Source: Amaurobius ferox
Lineage: Eukaryota > Arthropoda > Arachnida > Araneae > Amaurobiidae
Assembly: GCA_951213105.1 (NCBI GenBank)
Contig: OX578140.1
Location: 36,291,003 to 36,355,002 of the forward strand
DNA length: 64,000 nt
Direction of reading: 5' to 3'
Made by a program: the position numbers and the translations under genes. Below are positions 9,459-22,334 of the stretch, in pieces (positions within the stretch are counted from its first letter, which is position 1; the number at the start of each line of letters is the position of its first letter). The notes under the pieces are model-generated. The model did no database searches, had not been told where the DNA came from, and saw only the letters and a list, made by a program, of their open reading frames with translations.

Positions 9459-11417
9459 TATTACGACATAAGGTTGCAAAATTGCAGAATATGGTTTTCT
9501 TGCGGTTAATACAATTACTCGGGGATGTAAAGCGCTAACTAGAGCAAAACCGTGACCAGCTAAAGGTGGGTGTGGTCTGAAATCCAGTAGAAAATATGAT
9601 CCCACCAGAGAAAGGTTCAAAAGAAAAAAAGTATACGCCTTCTACTAGGAGGTTGTATGAAGAAATTAGTGGGTGAGAAGTTCCCCAATATATATATTAT
9701 AGCCGAAATATTCGAAAAATGAAATGCATGGTGGTAAATATCGGTCTGTTGTAATAGTACAAGGGTTTCTAGGCTGTCTGGCATTCTTAACGTCTTGTTG
9801 TCATTTTGCATAGTGCGCAGTATGGTTTACAAGCATTACTCAACAACTACTATCAGTGATGTGGCAATAAGTTATTTTATCAAATGGCCAGGCACTTGAC
9901 TACCATCATTCGCCTATACATCGGCCAGGAACGTGACCCATTTAGCCGTCCTAGGACGTGTGGCAATAAGTAAACAGACAGTATTTCAAGTCTGCCGCGG
10001 ATGCTCAACTAGCTCATTTCGCCTCACATAAGAAGAGCGCAACCGATATATCCAGTTTACTGTTAATGACATAATAAAATGTAAAAATCAACAAAAGGAT
10101 AAACATTTCTAATGCTGATCCGTGACCATAATTCCACAAATCATAATATCAATTGTTACTTAAACAACACAATCATTTTAAGATAGAGCAGAGTCTCGAT
10201 TATTCAAGTCCCAATAAGTCGAGATTCCGTGGTATCTGACCTAGATCTTGTTTCACTGAATCATAACTTTCTATGACGACGTTAAAGCATCAATTCTCGT
10301 AAAATCATGAGAAATATTTTCAGTGGAATCGAATATGATGAAGATAATCTTCCACTTATGGAGTTAAGTGACATAAAGTTCACCTTACCGGATCGAGCGT
10401 TACTTGTTAAAAACTCTTCTATCAACTAAACAACAATGGTTCTGCTACACTTAAGACATTTCGACAGTTAAAAGTTTCACGTAGAGGTCCAGTCACGATT
10501 TGTAATCTTCAGAACTCTTTTTAGTCGATATTTGTCATATAGGTTAGACAATATGCAAGTTGCGGGGAGAGCAGAGGCAAATTTAATCCCTGGCGGCCAA
10601 AATTTGAACTCTTTTTTCTCCTTCAGAAATCGAAACAGCATACTCAAGCAGGTACATGTACGAAATTTGGTTGATATGCGCCCAGTAGTTTTTCCTACAG
10701 AGAGGTCTAAACACTTCTTCTTTAACTCGGATCACCTGGAATACTATGTGTTGTAGGAAAAGTGAAAATATAATACATGTGATATGTTAATTTTTTACTC
10801 TTTTAAAAGTGTAGAACACACACAGCAAAACTTTTTAGAAAATTAGCCATTTTGCTGCGGTTTTTCTCGCGAACTATCTGTATCCGAGTATTTATCCCGG
10901 ATAAAGATTTCAAATTAGAAATTTAAATGAGATGACGCTAACGGGAAAGCTTTCATGGAAACCTTTAATGATTGAAAATTATGGTAATTTTATCTTCAAG
11001 TAAATTAGATTTTAAACGCGACGTCGATTCCAAAGTTGTATTTTGGGAGATATTTAATAAAAATTAGATTTTTCTTTCCCCGGATGGACTTAATGGTTTT
11101 AATCGGATTGCGACGGTAAATTGTTAAATTGGATAAAGGTAGTTATATTCACGTTTCGTAAGCTATAGGTATACATACTGAAGTGTGTGTTCCATGAAAA
11201 TGAATAAATTTGCTTTGACGTAAAATTTTAAAAATCAAAATTAACTGGATTAGAGCCTAAGTTCTAATAAATTAGATTTATGGCACAGAACCTATATTTA
11301 TTCAAGAAAAATAAATTAAATTAAGCGACACTCTCAGATTGTGTCTTTTTTTTTTTTTTACAATTTCCCGCGGTAGCTGTAATTCTCTTCCTGCGTATCT
11401 TAATGGGGCTGTGAAAG
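9459..11417. other. Non-coding, no gene seen
   Basis: No supportable gene. A GC-richer patch at 10530-10756 has an open plus-strand frame. It contains the motif ACGAAATTTGGTTGATATG, of the kind found inside family H-like repeats, so it is read as repeat-derived. The rest is AT-rich. Confidence 0.5.
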
Positions 11418-12254
11418 AAAAAATCTGATGTGGGCAGCACATGACTTTCACTACAGAGTTATACTCATTTTCTCGTTATTTCTTCATTAATTCATTACAT
11501 TCAGTTTTATTGCACAAAATAACAAGCATACTTTTCTAAAATGGCACCGAATTTTCGCTTTTAATTCAATTTTCATTTCCATTTGGTAACTGCACATATT
11601 TTCAAATGCGGCGTAGCAAAAATGGTAAAAAACTGCAGTATCTCAAGATAGGTTAGTTCTAGGGTGATGGGGTTGATCTTACTCTTTTCATCGTCAAAAA
11701 TTGCGTATAAAACAGGAATTTAATTGATAAGCAGGAATTTAATTGATTGACTTAAGCATATGTCGTCTTTTCAGATTTTAATAGCTTTTACGGGTTATTT
11801 TACAAAGAAAAGCAGGTTCTGTTTTCCCGAATCGCATCAAAATCTAATCAGCACCAGGGTACACCTACCAGTGAATTATTTACAAATTTTGTAAAATTTG
11901 GTATATAATATTTTTAGCTAAAGTGGATACAGGCAATTTCTGCGGGCCATTTCTAAATAAAAAGGAGGTTCTTTTATTTCGAATCGTACCAAAATCTAAT
12001 CATCCCCAGGGTTACCCACAAGTGACTTACCTACCAAATTTTACGAAATTTGATCTTAGTTTTTCTGTTAAAGTGGATACATGCATTGATCAGATAGACA
12101 CACATACACACACACACACACAGACGTCACGCTAGAAATAATTTTTTCGTGTTCCAGAGGTCCCAAAACAGGTAGACCCGTCGAAAACTCGAGTTGCGAT
12201 TTTCGACATGATTCCAATACTTTCCTTATACATTACCATGTATTGCAGGGAAAG
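11418..12254 (-). mobile_element. Family H relative (subfamily 2), copy 1
   Basis: Antisense element sharing both ends with family H: AATCTGATGTGGGCAGCACA at the left and TACTTTCCTTATACATTA at the right. The interior is mostly different. The palindromic block near 12181-12210 (GTCGAAAACTCGAGTTGCG, TTTTCGAC) is kept with different bases in the middle but still self-complementary. A (CA)n tract lies at 12101-12121. A ~145-bp internal direct duplication is visible: the block with GCAATTTCTGCGGGCCATTT, AATCGTACCAAAATCTAATC and GTGGATACA recurs. A second copy is at 49764-50588. Confidence 0.7.
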
Positions 12255-15200
12255 AAAAATGATTTTTTTTCAATGTTGTAAACATTTTTGTATAACTTTG
12301 CATGTAGAGTATATGATGTATATATATAAGATATAGAAAATATATTTAGTTGATACTTTTTAAATATAATTCATATAATATCAATTTTGGCGTATTTCAT
12401 GGAAAACTGCAAATTCTCTATACATATTACAGTTATAGATGTCCTCAAAATAAAATGTTTTTTTAGTATTATTACTAGAACGAATTAACGGGCATTGTCC
12501 GGGTTCTAAGTAAGCGTCCACTAGGCATAAATAATTAAATAAGTACCTGCTACTTAGGCTGTATTTGTACGCAATTTAAAATGATTTAGATTCGAAAATT
12601 GGACAAATCAAATCGCACGCACTTTCCGAAAAAGCAAAAAAAAAAAAAAAAAAAAAAACCAGAATCACAATGAACCATATTTCAACCACTCAGAAAATAG
12701 GCATTTCCGCGCAAATCCACATGCACCCTATTAAATATGAAGCGCCATCTGTCTGGAATTCCCGATTTCACGACTGTGACGCTTATCTATGATCTTGCCA
12801 TCGTGTCTCGAATTTCATTGAAGACACTTTTTTCCGCGCGTTTTATTGATGTTTTCGAGGTCGTAAAATAAATTCAAGCCTATAAAATAAATAAAAACTA
12901 ATTCGAAAAAAAGAGAAAAGAACACAGACGTGCACCTGTTCGGGTCCTGAAGTACTTCACCAAATTTCTTAGTCGTACGATGCTTAAATTTTCCGCTACA
13001 GACTTCACAGGCAGACTTATATGTTTTCTTTATTAAGTAAGATAAATAAAAGTTAGTATGAAAATTGAGTAATTCGGTAAAGTGAAAACAGATATAGCGC
13101 GTCAAAATCCATATTCTTATATACCAACCGCAAATTTCTGCATAATATTTAATATATTAAATATGTATTTTTTAACCCATATTAATTTATCATAAACACG
13201 TATAGCAAGTTTCGTGCTAATATGTAAAAGATTAATGCGAAAAGAGCATTTTGTACAGACGGTGATAGCACAAAATCTCGTTTTGAGAAAGCGGGTTTTA
13301 AAGTTAAAAGAACATCACATAAAACACCTATAAGGACTTTCCGAACAGAAGTATCTTCCATTTTAAAAAGTTCCTTATAAGACAATTTTGTAAACATAAT
13401 TTTAAAACTCAATATTCACCCCCCCCCCCCCCCACTCCCCTAAAAATATTGCAATCGTTTTTTTAGTGAACTTAAAAAGCATAGGTTGATGTAATTTAAT
13501 ATGTAAACATCTAAAATTGGTAATTTGGGTTAAATTTTGACCTGCTTTTTAGACCACAGTCTCTTTAAAATAAAATTTATAAAACGTATCCCTTTAAAAA
13601 CATTTAAAATTTTTAAAATAAAGTGCGTAAATTCACAACTACAAATCAATATAACTTTCTAATATTTCCTTAAAGAAAGCAGACGTACGAAAATTAGGTG
13701 ACTTTCTTTAACGGAGAATTAAAAAGTTATATCGTCGCAATCAACAGTTTTATTTACCGTTACAAATCAATAATCAATCGCGCCCTGTTGAAGTAGCCAT
13801 TAGACGTGATTATAATTGATTTTATTTCTTTGGCAGTAAATGGCAGCAATCTACAATTTCTTACAAAAATAGTTTTTCTACAGCTTTGGTTTTCTAATTT
13901 CTCATTACATATTTTTATAAATATCTTATCCAACAGTTTTTTTAAACTAATTTCTTTTTTTTTCGCTTTATCTTTATTTAGTTTAACTTTTCAATAGAAA
14001 TGTGTCTTTAAATAACACGAATATTTCTTTATAAGAAATATTAATTTCTTAATATTAATTTCTTTATAAGAAATATAAAGATTATAAAAATAATGTTTTT
14101 AAAGTGAATTTCAAGAGAAAAAGGGTAGTAATTTCTCTCTTTCTATCCTTCAGTTCATAAGTGCTCTCCAGAATATTATTTAAGACTGATAAATATTTGG
14201 AGAGTATTTTTTCAATTATAAAATGTTTCATATTCCACAGACAGCTTGTCTTGGCGTACAATTCTCCTTTCAGCATGAAATAAATATTTATTTTTATATT
14301 CCTTACTATTCGTTCATTTAACACTTGTCATATCTTGACGTCTTTAAAAGAAATCCACTCTGAAAACAAATGCCAAAGTTCTCAACGGTGAATCACGAAG
14401 TCCTCAATGAGTTTTCTTCAACGAGAAAAATATAAATTTTTCTGTTCTTAACTATTTTGAACAATGACAAAGATAGGGTACTTGTTGGGGGGAAAAAAGG
14501 GCTGACCATGAGTTAAAGAGAAGATGAAACTCGAATGAAAAAGCGTGGAAATACTATGTCTGCCAACCTTGGAAAAACCATAAGACATATGTAGGTATCG
14601 GTAATAACGTCATATGTGTTATTACTTGTAACAGCAGGACAGCATAGTGTTTACTATATATATTTTGGATTAATTTTTAATTAAAGTTTCTTAATTATGA
14701 GTAGAAGTAATAAGTGTTTTTTTTCTGGTTATAGAACAGGTAAAATAAGGTACAGAATATATGGAGACAAAAATAAATTGAAATATAAAATAAATTTGAA
14801 TACATAGCAATATTCTTTATAGATTGAATCATAATTTATATTGCAATGATAATTTATTTCTGGAAAATTGGTAGTTTAAAAAATATTATTTAATTTATTA
14901 TGAGCCACCATAGAAATACGTACAATGCTGTGAGACCTGTTTTACCACATCACCACCTGAATCATTGTCTCAAGCGATTTTGATGTTTTCCCAGCACGAG
15001 CTTCCCTTTACCTCCATAATGCTGACAATGAAAAATGTATTGACATACACGGTTAATATTTTTAGTGCATGAATAGGTTTTAAGCACATTTATTAGAGCG
15101 CGTGGTATGTTATTAGAACCGAAATAAGAACACTGGCGGTACACTTCCCCAGATCTATCAATAAACATAAATAATAGGTAAATCCCATAGAAATATTGTT

Positions 15201-16846
15201 TTGGTGTATAATTGAGTGTAGAATATGTGAATTAAAGTTCTGCACGAGTCGAAATTTTAAAAAATTCGAGCCCAACCCAGCCCATTGCAAAACATCAATC
15301 TAAAGCCTGAGCCCAATCCGACCCGAAAATCTGCCAGTCTCAGCCTTCCCCATAATGAACTTTTCAAAGAAAATTATAAAACGATGACTCGAAAATATCT
15401 GTATGCTATGATTTATGCATAAATATTTTCTTTCTGCAATTCTTACTATATTAATAATATAAACACCTTGATTTATCTGTCTGTTTATATATCTATCTCT
15501 GGGTAACGCTGCTGCAAAATGTTGTCAAACGTATTTCAATCACGGATAAAGATTTCAATTTAGATACTAACAAAGACCATCAACATTTTCATAACCCTCC
15601 AAGTGAACACTAAATTTTTCCGATCACCCGTTGACTTTCCACATTCACTGCTGATTGAATTCAGTGTTCCTATTAAAAACCGGAGCGTTTTTCTTAGCTA
15701 ATTAAATTTTTGCTTGAACGCGGTTCGTTTTTTTTCTTTTCTTTTTTTCAAAGGAATATTTCAAATGCAAATTATTGTTCTGTTAAACCTTTTCACAACA
15801 GAGTGACCGCATTGTCGAATACAATAAATGTAAATATTTTCTCCTTTCAAAAAATTTTTAATTTTTCTTCCTTAGTAATCTTAAGTTCACAGTTAGTTTT
15901 TCTTCCAAAGGCTTAGACAAAATTAAAAATAATTTATTTCTTTTAAAACGGACACCATGGGCGTCAGGGTTATATTCTACTGTTTATACATTTTTATTCA
16001 AATATATACTAACCGCCTTCGGCGAATAGACTGATCGTTTTTTTAAATATTCTGAGACTTCTTCAATGAGCGTTGGCTTATTACGTATCCCGTGCTTGAT
16101 CTTTTCCTAAATTTATCATTTAAAAATCATTTTGCAACAATTAAATGAAATAAAATATTCTTCATTGAAGAAGATACCATCTCGAGCAATTATTATCTCG
16201 ATAAAATCCTAACTTGGTTGATTTTTGCGCAAATTGCTGTTCGTAATGAAATATGTCTGCATGTCCAATTTGAAGCATACACCTGTAAGATTGAGAACGT
16301 TGTGATTTTTTATTTTTAATTCCCAGCTAATGTATCGCAGCTATAGCTCTTTTTAGATACCGCAACAATTAGATTGCGATAAATACAATACTATAACACC
16401 GTATTCTTTCGCTTTTTTCCGGGGGGGGGGGGGAAGAGGGGATAGTCGAAAAACTTTCAAAATTATGCTTTAACATTATTAATAAAAAAACTCATTCTAC
16501 TGTTTTTAAATACACCGATATATATCAGGGCTTTACGTGAACTATCCTTGTATCAAATTTTATAGCTGAACTTCATCTGAATTTTCCGCTACAGTGCGCA
16601 TACACACGCAGGCAAACATACACACAGAGACATTGTTTTTTATGAACAAAACAAATCCTCACTAAGTGACTGAATTAGCAACTTATCTTTACAAATTCTA
16701 GGTACCTGAATTTTTATAGAGAAGTTCCTCGTGTGTTGTAAGGAAACTTTAATGTGATATATTTCCGTAACACCCCGAAGAAAGTGAGATGGACGAGTGA
16801 TAAGATAGGTCTAAAAACACGGAATTTTATTGTGATGCTCCTTATG
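12255..16846. other. Long non-coding AT-rich region
   Basis: No gene can be supported. Contents seen: a CTAAATAAGC-type repeat fragment at 12475-12560 (relatives at 44.8 and 51.1 kb), poly-A of about 24 at 12629-12652, poly-C near 13419-13433 and poly-G at 16421-16432. At about 16510-16640 there is a diverged repeat of the family H kind, with an ATCAAATTTTATAGCTGAAC block before CACACA. Minus-strand open frames at 12815-13105, 13182-13412 and 14082-14324 are Lys/Phe/Ile-rich and lack recognisable domains or splice structure. Confidence 0.5.
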
Positions 16847-17200
16847 TGGCATAATAGATAAATACATTTCCGTAACCCAATATCAGTAGGTAAAAAGGGT
16901 TAGGGAGACAAAGGGGTAAGACCCCAGCAGCGTCGCACTCGCTCGAAGTAGGAACATAAAAATTTTCAAGGGATGTTCCATATGAGTCGCAGTAAGAAAG
17001 AATTGTATTATCATGCGCCTTATTTGGCATAATAGATAAATACATTTCCGTAACCCATTATCAGTAGGTAAAAAGGGTTAGGGAGACAAAGGGGTAAGAT
17101 CCCAGCAGCGTCGCACTCGCTCGAAGTAGGAACATAAAAATTTTCAAGGGATATTCCATATGAGTCGCAGTAAAAAAATGATTTTTCTATAATACAACAA
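16847..17200. repeat. 178-bp tandem duplication
   Basis: Two head-to-tail copies beginning TGGCATAATAGATAAATAC at 16847 and 17025, nearly identical through TCAGTAGGTAAAAAGGGTTA, CAGCGTCGCACTCGC and ATGAGTCGCAGTAA. Recent local duplication; matching short minus-strand frames in both copies follow from the sequence identity. Confidence 0.85.
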
Positions 17201-18157
17201 AGGTGGGAATTCCGGGCGGCATAATCACATCTCTTCACAGCCGTTCAAACTAAAAACCCATATTGATCACACAGATAAACGCTAAAACGGGATATCTTTG
17301 TAACTCACTAAAAGTGTCTGAGTATGAAGGGCATAATCAACATATCTCTCTAGTAGTTTACTCTTTTCTGAGACCTGTTTTGTTTTGGGAAATTTGCAGA
17401 TTTAGTTTTTAAAACTAAAGTTAACTCATTCCGTTTAAATAACAGATACTCATTTAGTTTCTCACCTTTTCAACTGCTAAATACTCGCCATCCTTCTTTG
17501 AAGCTATACAAATATTTTCGACCTCCAACACTAAAATTGATTTAAAATGGTGCAAGGATTGTGGGAATATACTAATAGTACTGATATAAAAACAGGAATA
17601 ATAAATTTTTTACGTGTAGGTACTGAAATCTTAAAAACACATTGAGGAAGAACGACCATTCTAGGCATTGCTCCGGAATATACATAGTTCAACTTCCATA
17701 TCTAAATCGGAACTCGTTTTTCCCATTAATGCAGCTATTTTTCACAATTCACAAAGTAATTTCACAAGATCAATTATGTAGCTTGTTTAGAAAATGCATT
17801 ATGAGTTTCCTTAGATGCAAGCAAACCAAAAGTTTCACGAGAAATGAAATTGTGCGTGCTGGAAATTGCAGAAAACTGTAGTGTCACCTAGTGAGAGAAA
17901 AGAGAGTGAAAAGAAAAATGAACCAGAAAAAAAAAACCCAAAAAACAGGAACGATACAAAAAAAATTGAGGAAAAAGAGGGTAAAACAAATTCAAACAAA
18001 ACTGAGAAATATGTGGTGTCATAGTCATATTAATAAAATGATTCAAATTATTGGAATTATTATTGACATTAAAAGCCCCAAAGAAGTACAGGTAAAAATC
18101 TGACGAACAGATTTGAATAATAGAGGCAGAAATAAAGGTCTTGACTTGCTCCCACTG
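17201..18157. other. Non-coding, no gene seen
   Basis: Lys/Asn-rich open frames at 17642-17881 and 17891-18103 arise from A-rich DNA. No conserved motif, splice site pair or repeat was recognised. Confidence 0.5.
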
Positions 18158-19072
18158 AAAAAAATCTGATGTGGGCAACACATGACTTTCCTTATATAAT
18201 GTAATGAATTTACTACTTTTACAGTAAAAAAAATAGGTTTTTCTTATAGTAGATACTAATATTCTTTCCAAGATATTGAATTTTCGACAATTAGTCGTCA
18301 TTTTCATTGATTTAGCATCATTTTTATCCATTTGGCGAGATTTTCATTAATTTGGCAACATTTCAAAAAAGTCGCCAAGTTCGTCGCCAAAATCTCGCCA
18401 AGCGTTATGCACTAAGAAAAAAGTTATTCTTACAGCAGATAAATGACTTTTGGCGTTCAAATACAAGAGTATTACTCAAAGTATATTTTTTCATGAATGG
18501 AACGAGCTAGATCCACAAGAATGACGTCACTCAATTTATCGCATGGTATTACATATGAAAAGTGAACATGTTTCTCAATAGGAATTTTTTTTTATGTGAC
18601 TTTTTCATAATTTTTTTTTTTAAATGCACAATATCTCAAGAACGGTTTATGTTAGCGTTCTAAAATTTATGCCAATCGTTTTCTAATGAAAAATTACATA
18701 AGAAATGTCTATTTGCGTAACTTTATTAGCGGTTTTGATTTTTTGACGATTTTTTCAAAATTTCATTCGAAAATTTAGGGGGGTTCTGAACATTCGATTA
18801 CGTATAAAAACAATAGGCTTCCAGTGTTTACGGATTGTGATTTTTGTACCAAATTTGGTTCGAATCGGTCCATTCGTTCGTCAGTTACCGTCTCCACAGA
18901 CTCACTGACACACACACATACTTTCACACACACACACACACAGACATCACCTCAAAAATGTTTGATTCGTGATCAGGGATGCTTGAAACGTGCTCTCCCG
19001 TCGAAAACTCGAATTCGAATTTTCGACCCCGTCACAATACTTTCCTTATACATTATGTATATAAGGAAAGTA
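18158..19072 (-). mobile_element. Interspersed family H, copy 3 (antisense)
   Basis: Inverted copy. It begins AAAAAAATCTGATGTGGGCA, runs through the conserved body and a short (CA)n at 18908-18942, and ends with the TTCGAATTCGA palindrome and the terminal hairpin CTTTCCTTATACATTATG / TATAAGGAAAG at 19039-19071. It shows that the element inserts in both orientations. Confidence 0.85.
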
Positions 19073-19429
19073 AAAAGGCAAAACATTTTACGAAATGATT
19101 ATCTGCTTTTTAAATTTTAATTTCGTAGCATTTTATCTAGTGACCTATTTTATTTTTTTTTTTACTGAAAAGGGGTAATTTAATGTAAATGATAGTAAAT
19201 AACTTGCTATAGCTGAAAAACATTGATATATTTTACATTAATTTCGACTCAATTCACATATTTCGTAAATTGTAGATTTTGTTAAAAAGAGATTCGCTGT
19301 ATCAGTAAAACAAAAGTAGTATTGTAAAAACTAGGTTAGAGTGTACGAAATAATGATAAAATTTAGCTCCCCATAAATTGAAAATTCTCTATTGGCTCAA
19401 AAATTGAAGAAGTTTGACAATGCCTAAGG

Positions 19430-20865
19430 TACTAATCATCTACAATTGGAACTATCATTTAGTCTAAATCTAATACTTTAGTTTCAGTCTAAATCTAATA
19501 CATTAGTTTCAGTCTAAATAAGATCAAGTAAAAACAGTCTCTTATCATGCCAATATTTGAAATTTCAAAAACTTTCTATATACCTAAGTTAAAGATTTTC
19601 GTAAACTATTGTAAACATCTTCAACTGGGACAACCATGCATTCAATATTTAGCCTATTAGTTTTTTCTGAAGAAGATGAGAAAAAAGTGAGTGTCATATC
19701 ATTTCATCCAAATTCTCAAGAAGTTAAAGGATACTGTAAACTATTCTAATGCTCTTAATATAAAACTATTATTTAGTGTGAATATAGCCTACTAGTTTCA
19801 ATCTGATTACAGTGAATCTCACTTAAGATCAAGCAAAACTAGTCTCCTTTTATGCCAATATTTGAATTCTTAAAAAGTTTGCCTATGCCGTTAAAGATCA
19901 ATATAAGTTAAAGATTTTCGTTAAGGATTGTAGTCATCTCTAAAAAAAAATATCATGTAATCTAAATTCAGCCCATTAGTTTTAGCCTGATGAAAATAAA
20001 GCAAAAGCCGTTTACTATCATGGTATTCGAATTCTCAAAAACTTACCCTTGTTTAAGTTAAAGGATTATGTAAACGATTTTGAATAAAATTATCATTTAG
20101 TGTGAATCTAGCCTACTAATTTCAGTCTGAATATAGTGAATCATGCTTAGGAGACTAGTTTCGCGTGATCTCCTTATCATGCCAATATTCTATTTCTCAA
20201 AGTTTGCTCCTACCTAAATTAAAAGATTTGAAAACAATTCTAATGCTATTCAAATGGAACTATCTTGTAATCTGATTTTAGCCTATTAGTTTCGGCATGA
20301 ATGCAGTGAATCGTACTTAAGTAAAATCAGCCTGATTTCATGCCATCGAAAAACTTGCTCATGCCTAAGTTAAAGGATTTTGTAAACGACTATAATACTC
20401 TTCAAATAAAACTATCTTTTATTTTATATATAGCCTACTAGTTTCATTTTGAATACAATGAATCGTATAAAGAAGATCAAGCAAAACTAGTTTCTTATGC
20501 CAATATTCCAATTCCCAAACAGTTTACCTATGTCTAAGTTAAAAGATTTTGTAAACGATCCTAATGCCATTTAAATGGAATTACCATTTAAGCTAAATCT
20601 AACCTATTAATGTTAATAAGAATGGAGGGAATCGTTCTTCAAAAAATCAAGTAAAAGCATTCTCTTTTCATGTCAATATTCGAATTCTGAAAAAGCTCGC
20701 CCATGTCTAAGTTAAAAAAATTTCATAAACGATTCAAATGCTCTTCAAATGGAACTATCATTTAGTCTAAATATAGCCTATTAGTTTCAGTCTGAATACA
20801 GTGAATTGTGCTTAAAAAGATCAAGCAAAAGCATGTCTTTTATCATGCCAATATTCGAATTCCTG
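19430..20865. repeat. Degenerate satellite, ~165-bp units
   Basis: About nine diverged direct repeats, each containing CCTATTAGTTTCAGTCTGAA (variants near 19489, 19647, 19790, 19967, 20114, 20281, 20436, 20604, 20775), then GTGAATCGTNCTTAA, AAGATCAAGCAAAA, CATGCCAATATTCGAATTC and GTTAAAGGATTTTGTAAACG. Spacing of the first motif ranges from about 143 to 177 bases. Strong divergence between units indicates an old, no longer homogenised array. Confidence 0.85.
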
Positions 20866-21190
20866 TAAGTAAATGTTCAAAAGAAAATCGGATTCTAAAG
20901 GAAAGTTTTTTGAAATGGAAGAGATAGTATATTCAATAAATGATGCAAGCTGAATCTTACGAATTCTATTAAAACAATTTTATTAATATTAATGCGGATA
21001 AAAGTAGAATAAATAAGCTGTTTTTTAACAACGAATACTATCCTGTGTTTAAATGCTTAAGAATTAAGAATGCAAAAATAAAATATATATTCTATGCTCA
21101 GCAACATTAATTATACAACTCAGATATTTTTTTTTTCTTATTCGATAACATATATTGTCAGATAAGGAAAATTTACACTATTAGGGACTC

Positions 21191-21574
21191 GGGCCAACGG
21201 CCCTACCGTGCTGAAATCACCGGTTCTCGTTAGATCACCGAAGTCAAGCAGCATCGGGCGCGGTTAGTACCTGGGTGGGTGACCACCTGGGAACACCGCG
21301 TACTATTGGCACATCTCGGGCGCGGTAGCCCGGTGGTTTGCGCGCTGGATTTGCACGCTGCCACAACTGCCGCCGTGTTCATGCGGAGTACGATCACGTT
21401 AAACATGTGGGTCCGTAAATCCTTCCGAGAGGTCGGTGGTAGGGGAAAGAGGGTACGGTTCCTGTGGATGCCTCCCCCACTGGGTTTCGGTCCAAATTGG
21501 GTGGCACTTCCCGGCCGGCCAAACGGTTACCTTACACCTTTCTGGTAGGTCGGACGGTCTGGGTCTCAACAACA
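21191..21574 (+). mobile_element. 5S-headed SINE with target-site duplication
   Basis: Full plus-strand SINE: a 5S-like head (21193-21310), linker ACATCTCGG, A-box-like GCGCGGTAGCCCGGTGG, body, and tail GGTCTCAACAACAA. The direct repeat CTATTAGGGACTC at 21178-21190 and 21576-21588 is a perfect TSD. Between the A-box part and GCCGCCGTGTTCATGCGG, the copy has only ATTTGCACGCTGCCACAACT. The ~25 bases carrying the B box GGTTCGATTCC in the 27 kb units are missing. Confidence 0.92.
21193..21310 (+). rRNA. 5S rRNA-derived SINE head (not a host 5S gene)
   Basis: 118-bp 5S-like sequence from GCCAACGGCC to TACTATTGGC. The internal control region is well kept (TCACCGAAGTCAAGCAGC, GGGCGCGGTTAGTACC, GTGGGTGACCACCTGGGAA). 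It lies inside a TSD-flanked SINE and runs straight into the body, so it is a retroposed head and not a free rRNA gene. Confidence 0.85.
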
Positions 21575-21588
21575 ACTATTAGGGACTC

Positions 21589-21695
21589 TGCCCCCTGCTC
21601 GCTACACTTCGCGAACACCCGTAACTCGCTCCGCGAGTCGGGAGGCTTCGCTTCCTAGTCGCTGCGCTTGTAGAGCTCGCTTAGTGAGCTATTTC
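21589..21695. repeat. Cluster of short GC-rich palindromes
   Basis: Right after the SINE's TSD come several small inverted repeats: ACTCGCTCCGCGAGT, GAGGCTTCGCTTC and GAGCTCGCTTAGTGAGCT. A related block, in the other orientation and also starting from a TAGGGACTC word, is at 37796-37865. The SINE at 21191 therefore inserted into the TAGGGACTC end of this repeat. Confidence 0.55.
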
Positions 21696-22334
21696 AAGCC
21701 AAACTAAAGTTTAAATTGGTAAACGGTTTATTTCATCGTGTTATTATATTATTTCTCTATAAATTTATCAAATTTATTTTTATATGCTATAGATTTTGTA
21801 CTATGAGACAGAGAAAATCGATGGAAATGCGATACAAAAGAACGTGTTTCACTTCAGAAGTGCTTAAAAAGTGAAATATATCGTAAACTATATCGAAATT
21901 AGAAAAAGGGGCTGCGTCCGTCAAAAATTAAATTCTCTATGTACCTGCCTGCAAAAATTCTTGGTCTTATTATTAATAATCTATCCAGGACGTGAACTCT
22001 CAGCTCAAAAATTGTGTCTTTGACTTTGGCATTAAACATTTCTTAAACTACAATATATATCTAAAAACGGTATATTTCAGAATAGTCCCCCAAATCTTTC
22101 TCTATAAGTGTACCATATTTTATATTTGAATATTCTATAATTTTTGCAGTACGAAGCAGAGAAACTTTAAGAACGAGAAAGTTGTCAATCAACGGTGTCG
22201 GCTACTTTTTTTTAATATACAGAGATATAGGATGTTTGAGAAAATTGCATAACTAAAAATCTCTTGAAATAATGATCATAGCTCCACTGTGCCAATTTAA
22301 AAAATATTTTAATTGAGGTAGCCTATCATTTTAT

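Noticed and set aside
10860..15590. Shared word CGGATAAAGATTTCAA at 10898 and 15543
   Set aside because: A short match within AT-rich sequence; the flanks align too poorly to define a repeat by eye.
16842..17238. Two similar minus-strand frames with YGTSLENFYVPTSSECDAAG
   Set aside because: Similarity arises from the 178-bp tandem duplication; no domain, no splice signals and no conservation evidence. Could be revisited if transcripts exist.
21193..21310. Possible functional host 5S rRNA gene
   Set aside because: It is joined to a SINE body with no terminator T run at its end and is enclosed by target-site duplications.
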